The position numbers were made by a program, and so were the translations under genes. The notes beneath the pieces were generated by a model that was not told the DNA's origin, made no database searches, and was given only the letters and a program-made list of their open reading frames with translations. Source: Fulvia fulva (taxonomy: Eukaryota > Ascomycota > Dothideomycetes > Mycosphaerellales > Mycosphaerellaceae). From it: 64,000 nucleotides of DNA. The DNA is taken from contig NC_063014.1 of NCBI RefSeq assembly GCF_020509005.1, forward strand, positions 2,542,001 through 2,606,000, written 5' to 3'. Below are positions 44,962 through 58,716 of this stretch, piece after piece (position 1 is the first letter of the stretch; the number at the start of each line of letters is the position of its first letter).

Positions 44962-46844
44962 TAACGTACTTTACTACCGAGCGGGCTATACTACGGAGCG
45001 GGCTACTTTTACTAAGAACTGTACTACTTCTATAGATATAGCTATACAACTACTATTATAGCGTATATTGTCTTTAAACGAGGCCAAACTGACCTTAGCT
45101 ATCTAGGCTACGAAACGCGACGCGACAATTACGAATCGACTTACTATAAAGGTATACGACGCGTCTCAAACTATACTAGGGTACCGATTGAATAGACGAC
45201 CTCCTCGGGGTGACTACGAGCCTAACTCGAAGAAGCTTATAGAGCTAGAAGAGAGGGTGATACTTGAGTATATACTCGAGCTAGATCTTAGAGGTTTCCC
45301 GCTATTAAAGGCTAGTATACGAGTAATAGCCGATTTATTACTATAAGAGAAGGGTCTTGAGCCCGCTAGTCTTAATTGGACAGACAGGTTTCCTAGGCGG
45401 TATCGTGAGCTAAAGGTTCGTATAACACGTAGATACGATCGTTAGCGAGCCCTAATAGAAGATCTAGACGTTATCGAGAGGTAGTTCTTACTTATACGTA
45501 ATATAAAGGAGAAGTATAGTATCCTTAACTAGGACACCTATAACTTCGACGAGACAGGGTTTATAATAGGTATCATTACGTCTTAGAGCGTCGTTACGGG
45601 TTTAGAAAGGCGTAGTAGAAAGAGGAAGGTCGTTTAATAGGGCAATAGAGAATAGGTAATAGTAATTAAGACTATCTATATAGACGGAATAGCGCTCCTA
45701 CCCTACGCTCCTACCCTACGTCATCCTTATAGGCAAATAGTACATTATTACCTAGTACTAAGACGGCAACTTGGGTCTAGACTAGACAATCGGGCTAATA
45801 GAGAACGGCTAGACTAATAATGAGTTCGGTATACGGTAGCTAGAGTATTTCTAGAAGTATACTATAGCTCGTACGACTAGGGTATAGAGACTACTTATTA
45901 TTAATAGCTACGAGAGCTACAACTCGAAGGCATTCTAGAATCTATATAAGGAATATAAGATCTTAGCCCTATATATACTATCGTACGCCTCGTACTTACT
46001 CTAGCTATTAGATATAGGTTGCTATTTGCCTTTAAAGAAGGTATACGGTACTTAGCTCTCGGGCTTAGCACGCTAGCGCATTACTTATATCGACAAAGTA
46101 GAGTTCCTACGCGCCTTCCGGGCAGCCTATAATGCTGTATTTAGATAGGAGAACATCCTATCGAGCTTCAGAGGCGCTGGTTTGGTTCTATTCAATCTAT
46201 AGGTAGTGATAGACAAGCTTGATATCAAGCTACGTACGCTAACCGCTCTAGCTCCGGACTATACCCCTTAGGAGTCGAAGACACTACGAACTACAAAAGA
46301 ATTCGACTCTTAATCGACACTAGTAACGAACAAAATACGTGCCCGGGCAGGTCTATCGCCAAACTCGTTATAGGAAGGAGTGCATTAGCTTGTGAAAGGG
46401 AGTAGAGAGATAGCGTATTAGATAGCTCTTATACGAAGCGAGATCAGTAAGCTACGTAAGTCTAACGAGGCCCTTATATAGCGAAAAGCACGAAAGCGCA
46501 AGTACATTTAGTCTAGAGGGTCTCTAACCTTCGATGAGGCGTCGCAATTGATACCTCTAGAGGATACTAGGAGGCAGGAAGTGAGTAGAGAGTCGCTAGA
46601 TAGTGTTCGGCCAGCACTAAGGCTATAACGCTATAAGCGATATAGCGAGTCGGGGTATAACGTACGTACCTATAAAGTAGACTTACTAGATAGCAAAGAA
46701 TCTAAAGAGGAATTGTCCTCCTAGTAACGATGCTATAGGATGTCGTCGTGTTAAGATACCGTCGTAATTAAAGTAGAAGTAGTATAGTTCTTAGTAAAAG
46801 TAGCCCGCTCGGTAGCATAGCCCGCTCGGTAGTAAAGTACGTTA
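44962..46844 (+). mobile_element. Fot1/pogo-type transposon, copy B (full length, about 1.88 kb)
   Basis: It begins TAACGTACTTTAC and ends ...AAAGTACGTTA with outer TA. Two 17-bp units lie in each inverted repeat (one carries a cgg variant at 44,993). It is collinear with copy A. The block 46,051-46,340 is practically identical to 14,941-15,230 and keeps CA/TG in both copies. A small duplication cgctcctaccct occurs at 45,695-45,720. The transposase is broken by the same kinds of TAG stops. Confidence 0.85.
45095..46730 (+). pseudogene. Fot1/pogo-type transposase of copy B, RIP-inactivated
   Basis: It has the same domain order as copy A: HTH, CENP-B/Tc5-type binding region, and DDE core with 'YNFDETGF' near 45,545. 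It keeps 'LNWTDRFP' near 45,375, where copy A has a stop. Many TAG/TAA codons remain, so it is not functional. Confidence 0.7.
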
Positions 46845-46949
46845 TAGAAACTAACGATTAGCTTCTATACCGGTCTCTATAGGTAATAATTACTTAGCTA
46901 CGTACGGCGCTAGTACTATCGTATTACCGAGGGCAATAAGAAATAAGGA

Positions 46950-47980
46950 CGACGTCTTAGGCGATTAATAAGGCTACCCGGAATCAACACCCCTATTACT
47001 AGGTATCGGTCGCGGTATCGATACTAGGACCCCGCCTAACGTACGATATAGTTACGATCCGTATTATAGTAAAGGAAGACTAGGCCGAAGTTACGAAGCT
47101 ATTAAATAAGGAGCACGCCTAACGAATTAATTAACTAGGGGTGGTCGTAGTGAACTAATAGTCTAACGGTACTCTATATATCTATACTAGCTCTACTACT
47201 ACTAGGAAGTACCTAGAGGTATAGCTATAGTAGCTATCTAAGGTTACGGTATTAGCGAAGGTCTTAATAAAGTAATTTACGATCCTAGTCTACGATATAC
47301 CTAAAGAGTTCGACCTAACTAAGGTCACCTACGTACCCTCTAAGGGGACAACCCGCCTACTCTTAACTCTCTAATCTAGAAGGTAACTTAGCTCTATAGG
47401 AAATGGCCTAAAGGTAAGAAGGCCTCGGCGCTAATTATATAGCTAAAAGACGCGAAAGCGGCGGATCTAGTAATAGAATAAGGCCTAATCTAGTAATATA
47501 GCCTTAAGATAGTCGAAAAGTACTCCTTATCCTTTCGTGTCCTCTAATACTCTAAATACTAACAGTACGGACACTAAACCTATATGTATATAAACAAGTA
47601 GGCCTACTCGAACTATATAGGAGAGTATATATCTAGGGACTATATATTAGCTACGAGGCGGTACGCGAACTGTCCGGGGTACTACCTATTATATAGCGCG
47701 GAATGCCTATAGTAGAAACTAGCGAACAACAAGGCAATTATAAACAGAACCGTCGCCCTAAGATTCTACGGCGACCGTAAGGCTAGTCTATACCGGAACT
47801 AGCTAGCGGCGGTCGGGTATAAGCGCTCTAGGGCCGAGAATAATATAAAGGATACGTAACCTAGGGCGTATAGAAGGCTACGTACTCTACTAGTTACGGC
47901 GAGGGAATCTAACTAGGCCCGGCTCCCCTTTAGTATATAGCTAATAGGCGTAGACTAGGACGTATAAGGTAGTAGGACAT
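46950..47980 (+). pseudogene. LINE-B ORF1 (gag-like, zinc knuckles), decayed
   Basis: Zinc-knuckle remnants can be traced at about 47,540-47,590 ('QYGH', then 'TYMY') and 47,660-47,720 ('ANCPGYYLLYSAECL'), where cysteines alternate with tyrosines produced by TGC/TGT to TAC/TAT changes. The domain layout is that of ORF1 of Tad-like LINEs. Confidence 0.55.
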
Positions 47981-50640
47981 AGGACATTAAAGAGGAAATG
48001 ATTGTTAATAACAATAACTAGCCTCGATACGCTTAGTATTATCTAGTATAACATTAACTATAGTAAGGATATAATATAGAACCATTTCCTATAAAAGGCG
48101 GACCCGTACGTCTACTACGTCCTAGTAATCTAGAAGCTATAGATTAACCCGTACTATAAGAGACTAACGACCTATAAGTTACTAGGCTATACGATATACC
48201 TATAAAGCGACGGTAGACCCCGTACGTACTTCTATATTAGTAAGGACATACTAGAATCTGACTAGGAGGTAGTATACTACGTAGAGGAAGAAGGCGGGAG
48301 AGATATTACCCCCCTCTACGTAGGTAGTACTTAGATATATAATATATATATATATAACCGCTAGCCTCGAGGTCTAGCCGCGACCTTAGGGTCTATATAT
48401 ACCTAGATAGTACGCTTAAGAGATAAGGGTACTATATCGTAGTAGGAGACTTTAATATATACTACCCTTCCTAGGAAAGCCTTATATAGCCGTACCCTAT
48501 AGCCGACGAAATACTCGACTTGATAGCGAGTAACGCAATTGCCCTTAATACCCCGAAGGACCTAGGCACCTAGAAGAGAGGGGGACTCTAAGGCACGATC
48601 GACCTCTCCTAGATCTTAGATAGCTACTACTATACGGTAACCTACTATAGGATCGAATATAAACTCGAGGCGTCGTTAGACTATATACTAGTCAGGACCT
48701 CTATTACGACATAGATATAACGTATACTAGCGAGAACTCCTAAGCTAAACTAGGGAAAGGCCTACTAGGCTAATATCTAGGCGTACCTCGATAACTCTAA
48801 GAGGCTAGTCTAGATCGCGTAGTAGCAATATAACAGTAAAGACGAGATAGATGAAGTAGTCTAGGGGTTGATAGACGAAATAAGAAAAGCGACCTTACTT
48901 TACGTTCCGCTTACCTAACTAACGATATAGTCTTAACTATACTAGACGCCGGAGTACACTACGGTAGTAAGAGAAGTAAGGAGAGCCCGCCGGGTATAGA
49001 CGAGTAGCTATAGCGAGGAGGCCTAGAACGTATATAGGGAGGTATACTAACAGAAGAAAGCTATAATACGGAGGGAGAAAGCAGTCGGCTAGAGGGCTAT
49101 AGTAGAAGAAATCGCCGGTAAGCTAGAGAGGATATAGAAGCTAGCGAAATGGGCCCGACAGGACCCTATATAGGGCCCCTCCTTCTCTATCCTAGCGCTA
49201 TAATCGCCTAGTAGCCCGGTTAGCGACCCCGAGGCTAAGGCGCGTCTACTAGCTAGCAAGTTCTTCCCGCCTCTAGTCGAGGCTAATCTAAGCGACATAA
49301 ACAGCTCTACTCCCCTAGCCCCTAGTATCGCGGTCTAATAGGAGGTGTCCGAGGGAGAAGTTGCCGCTATACTAAGAAAGCTACCGGCGAAGAAAGCCCC
49401 GGGGCCGGATAGGATCCTAAACGAGCTACTAAAGAAGTATAGAGATCAACTAGCCCTAGTAGTCGTAGCGATCTTTAACGCCTACCTATAGACCGGATAC
49501 TACCTAATAGCATTTAAATAATCGACGATAGTAGTCCTACGTAAGCCGTAAAAGGAAGACTATACGTAGGTGAAGTCGTACCGCCTGATTACGCTCCTTA
49601 ATACTCTTAGGAAGGCGCTTAAGAAGCTAGTTATAACGAGACTCTCCGAGGCAGTAGATAAGTACTCCCTACTCCCGGACACCTAGATAGGTACGCGCCT
49701 ATAGCGATCGACGCTATCCGCGATAGAACTTATTACCTCTTAGGTAAAGGCTATCTAGTATAGGAATAGGGATAAGGTAGTATCCTTCCTTAGTCTAGAC
49801 ATATCGGGAGCCTTCGACTATATATTATACCCGCGGCTACTCTATGTCCTAAGGTCGAAAGGACTTCCTAAGTAGCTTATTAACTTCGTACGGTCCTATC
49901 TCTAAAGCCGTAGTACGGCGATCCTAGTCGGTTAGTATAAAAGCCTATTTTGAGTAGTCTATACTAGAATCCCGTAAGGCTTAACGCTAGTACCTATCCT
50001 ATTCCTCTTCTTTATAGCGACGCTACTTCTAGCCCTAGAATCCTAGAACACCGCTACGAGCGGCTTCGTAGACGATACGAACATCCTAGCGTAGTCGTCC
50101 TCGACTAAGGAGAACTATAGGCTACTAGAAGAGAAGCATAAGATCTATAAGGGCTAGGCTAGGAGGTATAGGGCTCGGTTTGCCCTAGAAAAGTATAATC
50201 TAATACACTTTACGCGCCGGCGACGGTTCTATAATATATAAGCTTCTATCTAGATATAGGGGTATACGACTAACCCGGTAAACTAGCTTAGGATCCTCGG
50301 ACTATAGGTAGACCCGGCGCTACGGTAGAGAAAGTACGTATAGGTAATATTACGGAAAGCTAAATAGAATATAGCATTATACTAGAGGCTCACTACGTCT
50401 ATATAGGGAGCGGACTTTTAGTAGTTACGACTTCTATATACGGCTATTATACGGCTAGTCCTTACCTATAGTAGCTAAGTATAGTCCCTAGGCAAGAGGG
50501 CCTACCTATTAAAGGGACTCGTCGCGCCGTTAGCGAAGATCTAAAACTAATGCCTAAGGAAGGTTACCGGGGTATATAAGTCGATACTAACGAGGATACT
50601 TAAGTACGAGACCGCTATACCGCCGATCGACCTATATATC
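47981..50640 (+). pseudogene. LINE-B endonuclease/reverse transcriptase, decayed
   Basis: The endonuclease shows 'VGDFNIYYPS' at about 48,447-48,476 and 'GTIDLS' near 48,594. The RT shows motif A 'SLDISGAFDYI' at about 49,790-49,825 and the catalytic FVDD at 50,065-50,076 ('GFVDDTNILA'). TAG stops interrupt both. The antisense 69-codon frame at 49,089-49,298 mirrors the one in LINE-B copy 1 and is not a gene. Confidence 0.75.
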
Positions 50641-50657
50641 TAGGGACTATAGACCTT

Positions 50658-51080
50658 CTACTTAGGCAAGTCGGTATAGTACCTAGTATAGAAGGTCATT
50701 GCTAGTATAGTCGTAAGGGCCCGCGAATTAGTACTAGCGTATAAGGGTATTCGACCCGGAAACGAGCCGAACTACCGGGTAAGGGACGAATAGCTAGCAA
50801 TATAATAGGAAGGTAAGAAATCGTTTAGAGAGCAACTATAGAAAGAGAGGTAGAACAACTAGGTTGTAGGGTATAGTAGACGCCCTTAGCTAGCGGGATA
50901 ACCTAAGGAATAGTTAGCTACGAAATCCGCGGTTAAGTATCCTACTTAGGCAAGTCGGTATAGTACCTAGTATAGAAGGTCATCGCTAGTATAGTCGTAA
51001 GGGCCCGCGAATTAGTACTAGTATATAAGGGCATTCGACCCGGGAACGAGCCGAACTACTAGGTAAGGGACGAATAGCTA
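50658..51080 (+). repeat. 284-bp tandem duplication in the LINE-B 3' region
   Basis: The segment starting ctacttaggcaagtcgg at about 50,658 recurs at about 50,942 (offset 284 bp). The second unit is followed to 51,080 and then broken by Gypsy-3. Its end reappears at 59,044 (aatagttagctacgaaatcc), with about 115 bp of the unit missing. Confidence 0.8.
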
Positions 51081-51086
51081 GTATTA

Positions 51087-51410
51087 ACGACTAACTACCC
51101 TAGTAAGTAAGGGCGCGCCTAGTAACCTTAGGATGGCTTACGCGTAGGTATATATACTTGTCGGTCCGCGGGCCGTAAAATATATATAGTAATCCTAAAA
51201 AAAAGATAACAAATCTGAAATTTTTAGATTCCCGTATTTTACCTTATAGAGAGATTCTTCGTAAATCCTAGCTTCCTACTAAGGTCGCCTCCTAACTATA
51301 TATATCTCAGTAGTACCCCTATATACCCCTACTACGTAACTAACCGTCAAAGGTTAACGAGATTCGACGCGTAAATTTCAGGGTCTAAAGGGGGCCCTTA
51401 GCTCGTTAAT
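51087..51410 (-). repeat. Gypsy-3 LTR, left (3' LTR)
   Basis: It runs from acgactaactaccctag to cttagctcgttaat and matches 58,717-59,043 nearly base for base, apart from C/T and G/A changes. It contains an A-rich stretch and the string aaatctgaaatttttaga, a short inverted repeat. Confidence 0.85.
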
Positions 51411-54400
51411 ATATCCTCCCCTATTAAGAAACTGTCCCTAGTTCTACCTCCGCTACGCTAATATAAACTAAGAAACTATACCTATAAGTTATACTTAAGG
51501 AAGGCGGATCCGGCGTCTAGTCAAGTAGTTAGTCTAGAGATATTAAGGAGATCGTAAGTTCATTCTATAAGGGGCTAAGGAGGCTAAGTCAAAGTCTAGT
51601 CTTTGTAGTAAGCCTACTCTCAAATTAAGATATAGCCTAGAAATTAGTTAAGTACGCTAGAAACTAGGTACTAGAACTAGAAGCTAGTTAAACTAAGGTT
51701 AGAAACCAAAACTACTAAGTAAACTCCTTACGCCTAAGAAAAAAAAGGAAATAATAGAGTCCTATCCCTCCTTTGACCTAAATCCTAGTGAATTTAGCTA
51801 TCTCCTCCGTAGTAAGGTTATAAGGCCGTACCTATAGTCTCGTCGGCTCAGATTCTAGTTCCGGAAGTATAGTAGCTCTATTAATGCCTATTAGAAGTAT
51901 ATCGTCATCCTCTTCGTCGTTAGATTCGGACGTAGTAGGTCTGTTCTTATTCGGAAGATCGCCTTTTTCTATTATGTCTTTAGCTTTAGGAAGATCAAGC
52001 TCTAGGTCCGGTCTTAACTATAGGATCAGCTTTAGGTTCTCTCGGGATTATATACCCTTTAACCTCGTACTATTAAGCTCCTCGAGGACGTATATACTAA
52101 ACCCCGAGTTCACCTTAGCTATATAATACGGCCTAAGCTAGCGGTAACTAATCTTTCTAGATAGGTCATCCTTATACGGCTTGTCGAACTTGACTATAAG
52201 ATCTCCGACCTAGAACCCTTAGAAGTTAATACTACGTTTAGTATTAAAGTATTCCTTACTTAGGGCACGAAGCCTTACTCTTCGTAACTATAACTCCTAA
52301 AGACTTATATCTCGTACCTATAACTAACGCGCCCGAATAGCTAATAGCTCCTCCGTTAATCTAATAGATCCCTATTTATAGTTCGCCTATATTAGGTATT
52401 CTACCTTGATCGGAAGAATAGTACGATAGCTATATAGAACCTCCGCCGGCGCTATACCCGTAATTCTAGATACCGTAGTTCTATTAGCCTAAAGCACCGT
52501 AGTAATCTATCGTTCCTAGGACTTATAGGTGTTCTTAGTAAGCTTAGCTAATGTAGCTAGAACAGGTCGATATCCTACTTCTATAGTTATATTTGACTAC
52601 GGATAGTAGGGTAAGATCTAGATATACTTAATACCTATACTAATAAGTATCCTCTCTACCTCCCCTTCGTTAATACTAGCGTTATTAAGCACAACCTTAT
52701 AGTAGTATCTATACCGGCTAAATACTATCTCGTATAGGAACTTAGTAATCGCCCGCGGATTTAGAGGCTTTCGTACGACCTTCGCCTTAATCTACCTACT
52801 TAGAGCTTCTCGGGCGACAAGTAAGTACTTATTTCTATATACGTAGACGGGATCGTAGTACTACCTCTCTCCTATAACCTACTAAGTCGATAAGTGCATT
52901 TCTCCTACTCTCTAGTTGCCTTCGCGAAAGTTATAAGGAGTATAAGTCCTTACCTAATTCGATACGTCGGAGAAGTAGCCCTCCTAGTAATACCGGCTAG
53001 TAATAAGATTATATACTAGTTCTATACTCCGGTGACTATACTTTTTATAATAGTATATTACGATCTCTTTCTAAGCATTATTATTGTCTACTACTAGCTA
53101 CATCGGTGCACCCCTTCGCCGCTAATAAAACAAGAGCTTATCTCTTAAGTAGTACCGAGGACTCTTCTTAACGAGGTTTTATCACTTAGCCCGGGTGACC
53201 CCTTCCGGTCGTGTTCGATATACTAGAATATAAGCTATAAGCTCGGAATTATTACTATACTAGGGTTCGAGGAGTCGTTCATGCTCTAGAATAACGGGGA
53301 AAGTGTTAACTAGCTCGGCGTAACGGAAGAATTTGTCGTTAATTATCTTATTAATATTATCGTTAGGTTCCGTAAGCTCCTTAGCTATAGGTAGTTTACG
53401 AGACAGTACATCCCGTCCGGAGTACTTCTTCCTATCGACATACCTTACTTTAAAGGTAAATAGCCGGATCTAAGTAACCTACCTTACTATTATAGAGTTT
53501 AGAATAGTAGATACTAGCCGATTTAACTACTATACTAGCGTTTTAGTATTAACTTCGAGGATAAAGTCTACTCCCACGAGGTAGCGCTATACCTTCTTAA
53601 GGCCCTTTAGTACTCTAAGGCACTCCCGCTTCCCTATATCGTACTTAGCCTCGTTTACGTTCTAGGTACCGCTCTTATACCTTACTAGGTATCTTTGTCG
53701 AGTATTATCTAGTGATTCCTACAATATTATACAACCCTACCTAATGCTACTCGCGTTAATAGAAACGAAGATCCTACTAGCTCCTAGGGCGTAGGAGATA
53801 GTCACTAACGCTAGTACTGTTACTAAGAATCTTACTAGGTTCTCTTTCGAGAACTACTTATTCTTAGTCTAGACAAACTCGACGTCCTTCCTTAAAAGCT
53901 TATATAGTGGCCGAGCGACGATTACGAACTAGGGGACCTAAATCCGGAAGTAAATATAGATCCTAATATAAACTCGAACGTCCTTTACGTACTTTAGGGT
54001 TAGCTAGTCTAAGATCTTAGCTACTACCTTAGGATCTAGATAGCGGCCGCTTAGGCTAGTAATATAGCCTACGATCTTTAGGGTCTTATAAAGCTACTAC
54101 GACTTCTCCCCTATAACTACCGCTCCGGCCCTCTCTATGTCCGTAAGAACAAGATTAAGGGATATAATATATTCTACGACCTATTATCAAAGACTAGGCT
54201 CTACCTTAGCGTCACTATAGTCCTTAGTAGGACCTTTTACGCCGATATCGTTAAGAAATAGTTTTGCTCGGTAAGAAATATAGTCTATTAACACCTTAGC
54301 TATTGCCCGTACGAACTAAGTAACTAAGTTCGTTATACCCTATAGTAACGTTATATACCGTATAAGCCTAAGAGGCGTTATAAAGGCCGTTAAATCTCGG

Positions 54401-55480
54401 CTACTTTCGTTAAGCGTAATCTAGTCGTACCCCGAAAACAAGTCTACTAAAGAGGCTACTCTATACCTAGTAAAGTCTTCTAAGAACCCGTCCGTATCTA
54501 GGGGAATGTTCGTATCCCTTATCGTTACCTCGTTTAAGAGTATAGCGGAGTTAATTAACCTATATAGTATAGCTTTACTATTTAGCTTGACCTTCTTTGC
54601 TACTAAGAACTAAGCATTTGTATAAGTACCTTGACTATACTTAAGGATTTTGTTCTTAATTCGAGCGTAGATTATCTATTCTATAATCGCTCGTAAGCTT
54701 AGGTATAACCGAATGTTCCGCGCCTACTACGGTTTATACGTAATCGTTATGATCTTCTAAGGAGGCATAACATTATGTCTAATCTACCGTATATAGCTAA
54801 AATCCTACGCTAGGACACCTTCTCGGTTAAAGAGCATTTCTTTAAACATTTGTCTTTCCTTAGCCGAGAGAGCGATACTAACCTTAATACTAGCGAGCCT
54901 TTTAGGTATAATCCTCGAGCCGCGCTTAATACTAGAGAACTTTGTAATAGGATACCTCCTATCGAACGGGCCTTACCCTACTATTATTAGAGATTCCTAG
55001 TAAAGGGCCTTCCGCTTCTAATCTATATTACTATCTACTTTCGACTAAGGCCTCTCGTAAACGCTCGTATTAATAGGTCTTTTCTTATTAGCTTTACGCT
55101 TATATATAGTAAATATATACGGTATCCTAATACTAGGTCTATATAGCCCTACGTCTTGTTTCTAAGCCTACCTATTAATCTGGCCCTATTTCAGGATCTC
55201 CGTACACTAGTCGCCCTATACGGAGTATATATTTATAATAACCTACTCTCCTAGAGCGTTAGTAGTCACCTTAGCGCTTAAGTATTAGCGGTTCCCGAGT
55301 AGTCCTAGTAATTTCTTCGAATACGGGCTAAGGTCGAGGACATTTTCTCTTTATTATAATACGGGGCCGCGGTAGTTCTTAAAGTAGTCGAAGACAGTCG
55401 TGTCTATAGGCTTAGGTTTTAGCTTCGTTATACCTTCTTATCGATGTCGATACGCCGTATTATTAGAACACTCCGCCCCT
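51411..55480 (-). pseudogene. Gypsy-3 RT, RNase H and integrase, decayed
   Basis: On the - strand the RT reads 'SLVDLFSGYD' ... 'SRDLTAFITPL' at about 54,390-54,470. The catalytic box 'FLNDIGVKGP' is at about 54,236-54,270; the first of the two adjacent aspartates is Asn (CTTGAC to CTTAAC, a RIP-type change). RNase H follows at about 53,400-53,900 and integrase at about 52,200-53,200. The antisense Ser-rich frame at 51,884-52,126 covers an acidic 'DDDILLIG' segment of the C-terminal tail. TAG stops occur throughout. Confidence 0.72.
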
Positions 55481-58400
55481 AATATATTTACTAAGGTCTC
55501 CCCGACTAGACTCGAAAAGCGGACTTGTTTCAAAACCGGACTTCTAATGCTTATAGCGGGTTAACTACCATGAATCAACCCGCGTTCGTATTTTTCGAGG
55601 ACTATAGAAGTTCTTAAAGAGTTTTGTACTTATTAGTACCTATAATAGCCGTGAATATCACACTTTTACCTTTCCTACTAGCAATTGTTCCCTCCTATAA
55701 TCTATCGTCGTAGTTACGGCCTATTAGTCGTCTCTTTCTATACTAAGGGCGGCTAAGGATCGTAGGCAAATCTAGATTAGCGGAGACAAACATATCGATC
55801 TAGTAGTATATACTAAATACCTAAGTATTAAGCTTTAAAATTACCCCCTTGAACTTCGCTCTTCTACCCGCTCCTCGAAAAGATAAGTAGGCGCTAGGTA
55901 CGATAGGCAAGCCAAACTTATATACTATCCTCGGGCTAATAATATTGACTTTAGATCCCTCGTTAAGTAGGGCTCGAGTCTGACCTTTACTAGTCCTAAG
56001 CTCGGTAACTACCTAAGGGCTAGGTATAATTACAAAATCGTCTAGTATACTAGAGAGACCGATCTTTTTAATGTTCTCGTATAACTCGGCGGTAGGGACA
56101 GTATCCTTACTATATAACATCGTTAAGAACATACCTATAAAGCGAGCTTAACAATTATCCCGAAAGACTTCTTTATTAGCCTCTTCTCCCTCGTCTTTAT
56201 AGGTAGCGACATGACTCGTACGGACTTTAGTCCCTTCTTAACTAGCTAACTTACGGACGGTAGTAAGCTTAGACTATAGATCAGGGGTATTTGCTACTCT
56301 CCTAAATAAGGTAGTCTTAAACTAGCGACTATACCGAAACTAGTCCCGGGTATTAACGTTTAGAAACGTAGTCTAAAGGATTTGATCAATCTAATAGGTC
56401 ACGCCCTCCTCCTTAGTAACGGGCCTATCTCCTATACCGTACTATCGGACGTAGTTATTAATCCTTATTGTCTTTGTATTCTATTGCCGTTTACGCTATA
56501 CGAATAGGGCATTAATAGGCCCCGCCGGCTATTCCGAGGGCGTAGGCCTTGACTTAGCTCGAGGCTTAGGCGTCCTTCTTCTAAGAGTCTCTCCTAACGC
56601 TACCCTTAACTAGCTTCTACTAGCCCTAGAACCGGCGTCTCTAATTATCTCTACCTCCTACTAACCGAGTTCTTCCTACCGGATCTCCTCTTCGAGTTCT
56701 TATCGTATAGCTTTAGCGGCCTCGGCTTGTACTCTTAATGCCTATATACTAGACCTAGTTCGAGGATTCGGGTTCTTTATAATTCCTACTAGAGCTTTAC
56801 CTCGAGATTTGTTACTCTAGATTAGGTAGGCCTTAATCTTAACCTCGTCGTAGTTTATAATCCTACTTTCTTATAGAGCCGGTTCTTCTTCTTCCTTAAA
56901 CTAGATCTAGTAACTACTAGCGGCCGTCGGTTACTACCTAGATCTAACATCTTAAGGGCCGTATTCTATAAGGTGTCGGTTATTAGGTAGAGGTTTAGAG
57001 TAGTTAGGAAGCTTCACGCTTTAGATACTAGTATAATCTCGACCTATCTATTATTTCCGAAGTGTAGGGATTTTCATGTCCTTATTAAATAGAATCGGGC
57101 TATAGTATTCCTTAAGCTACGGAAGTATATAAAGGAGCTTAGGTTTGCTATAGTCCCGTCGGAAGTTGAACTTAGGGGGATTTAAATCGGTCTTCTTTCC
57201 TAGGTACTACTAGTTGTTTGTTGCTAAAAAGACATATCCTTATAATATAAGGAACAGTATCGCGGGGTACCTATTAGCCTAATGTTCCGTACTACTATAG
57301 TTGTAATAGTACCTATTAAGCGCTTTAGACTGCTCGCGGTTCTATAACTACGGGCGCTATATTAAGTAAACCTATAGTTTAGGCACGCGATCGGGGTTCT
57401 CTAGTTATATAGACCTTTAATTTTCACTAGGGTTAAAGGATCTAACCTCCGCCGCGCGACCTCGTTAGTAAGCCCGAATACTTATTTCTACTATTTTCTA
57501 AATAAGGTCATCGTCGATAGTAGCGGAAATAGCTAGTCTATTAAGTATATTAATCTTAGGGATTAAGCGCGGCATCTACTTTATAACTAACCGATAAAGC
57601 TACGGTAAAGTAAGTAGAAAGTCCGTATATACGGCCTTCTATCCTTCTTCACTATTAGCGATACTTATCGCCTCGTCTAGTATCTTTTAAAAGCGCCGAA
57701 ACTTCTTAGTCTACTTCGGATAGAGCCTATATTTCTTGTAAACTACCTTAGTAACTGACTCTAGGAGCCCCTAAAGTAGAAGACGGCTACGGGAGCTATT
57801 ATCGAGGTCTTCGGGATTAATTAGGTCACTAGAGGCCACGAAGAGACGGATAAACTTCTTTATATCCTGTTCCTTAGGGCTTTTCCCTTACTCGGCCCGG
57901 ACTATCTCTTCTAGATATTCTCGACTTCCTAATATCGAATAGGTATCGAATCTCGAAAATTTAGCTAAGAAGGACCTCCTAAAGGTACTCCGCCTTACTT
58001 ACTATCCCTCTAACCTTATTACTAAACGTCGGATAGTGGTCTCGTAGTTACGCTCGAAACGACCCTAGAAGTTGTCTTTCTTAATTAATAGCCTTAGTAG
58101 ATACTAGTCTATAAGACTATTGAACCTCTCCTAGAATTTAGTAGCGTTCCTACCATTAAAGAGGGGGTTTTCCGGACTCCCTAGAGTAGGGAAGCGAGGT
58201 CCTACATTTTCTATAGTAATAGTAAGACGGCTAAATAAAGCTACTATCGTATCCGGACTATAGGGCATTCCTTACGTTATAGTGCCCTTATTTAAGTCAT
58301 CCTCTTCTTAGTCATTTCGTCGTACTCTTTCCTTGCCCTTATTATTAGAGCTTAAAGCCTCCGGGGTGTTGTCTTCGTCGCTATCCGAGTCTTCTATCCC

Positions 58401-58700
58401 TTCTAGGATTATAGCCTCTCTATAAGGCCTATAGGCCTTCGTTAGACTTTCTTGTAACTCTTAGCTAGCTCTAATACTAGCAAACGACTCGAACCTCGGT
58501 AAAGATATAACTAAAACTTATGACCTTATTCGTAACCGTAACCTTGCTCGTAACGTTATACTTACTTTACTTAATACTAAGAACCTTGACCTTAGGTGCC
58601 TTAATACCTTAAGATTTCGACTTCTAGTCGACCTTAACCTTGATTTTACTAAAATGTACTAATAATACTACCGGGTATATACTTGAAACCCCCCCTTATT
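55481..58700 (-). pseudogene. Gypsy-3 gag and protease, decayed
   Basis: The retropepsin segment reads 'ALLNEGSKVNIISP' on the - strand at about 55,925-55,965, where the catalytic Asp is expected at the Asn. Upstream, to about 58,600, lies a hydrophilic gag-like region with Glu/Asp-rich parts (about 58,300-58,400). I could not place a zinc knuckle with confidence. Confidence 0.6.
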
Positions 58701-58716
58701 AACCACTAAAATATAG

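Noticed and set aside
51884..52126. 80-codon Ser-rich + strand frame
   Set aside because: Mirror of an acidic tail segment of Gypsy-3 pol on the - strand.
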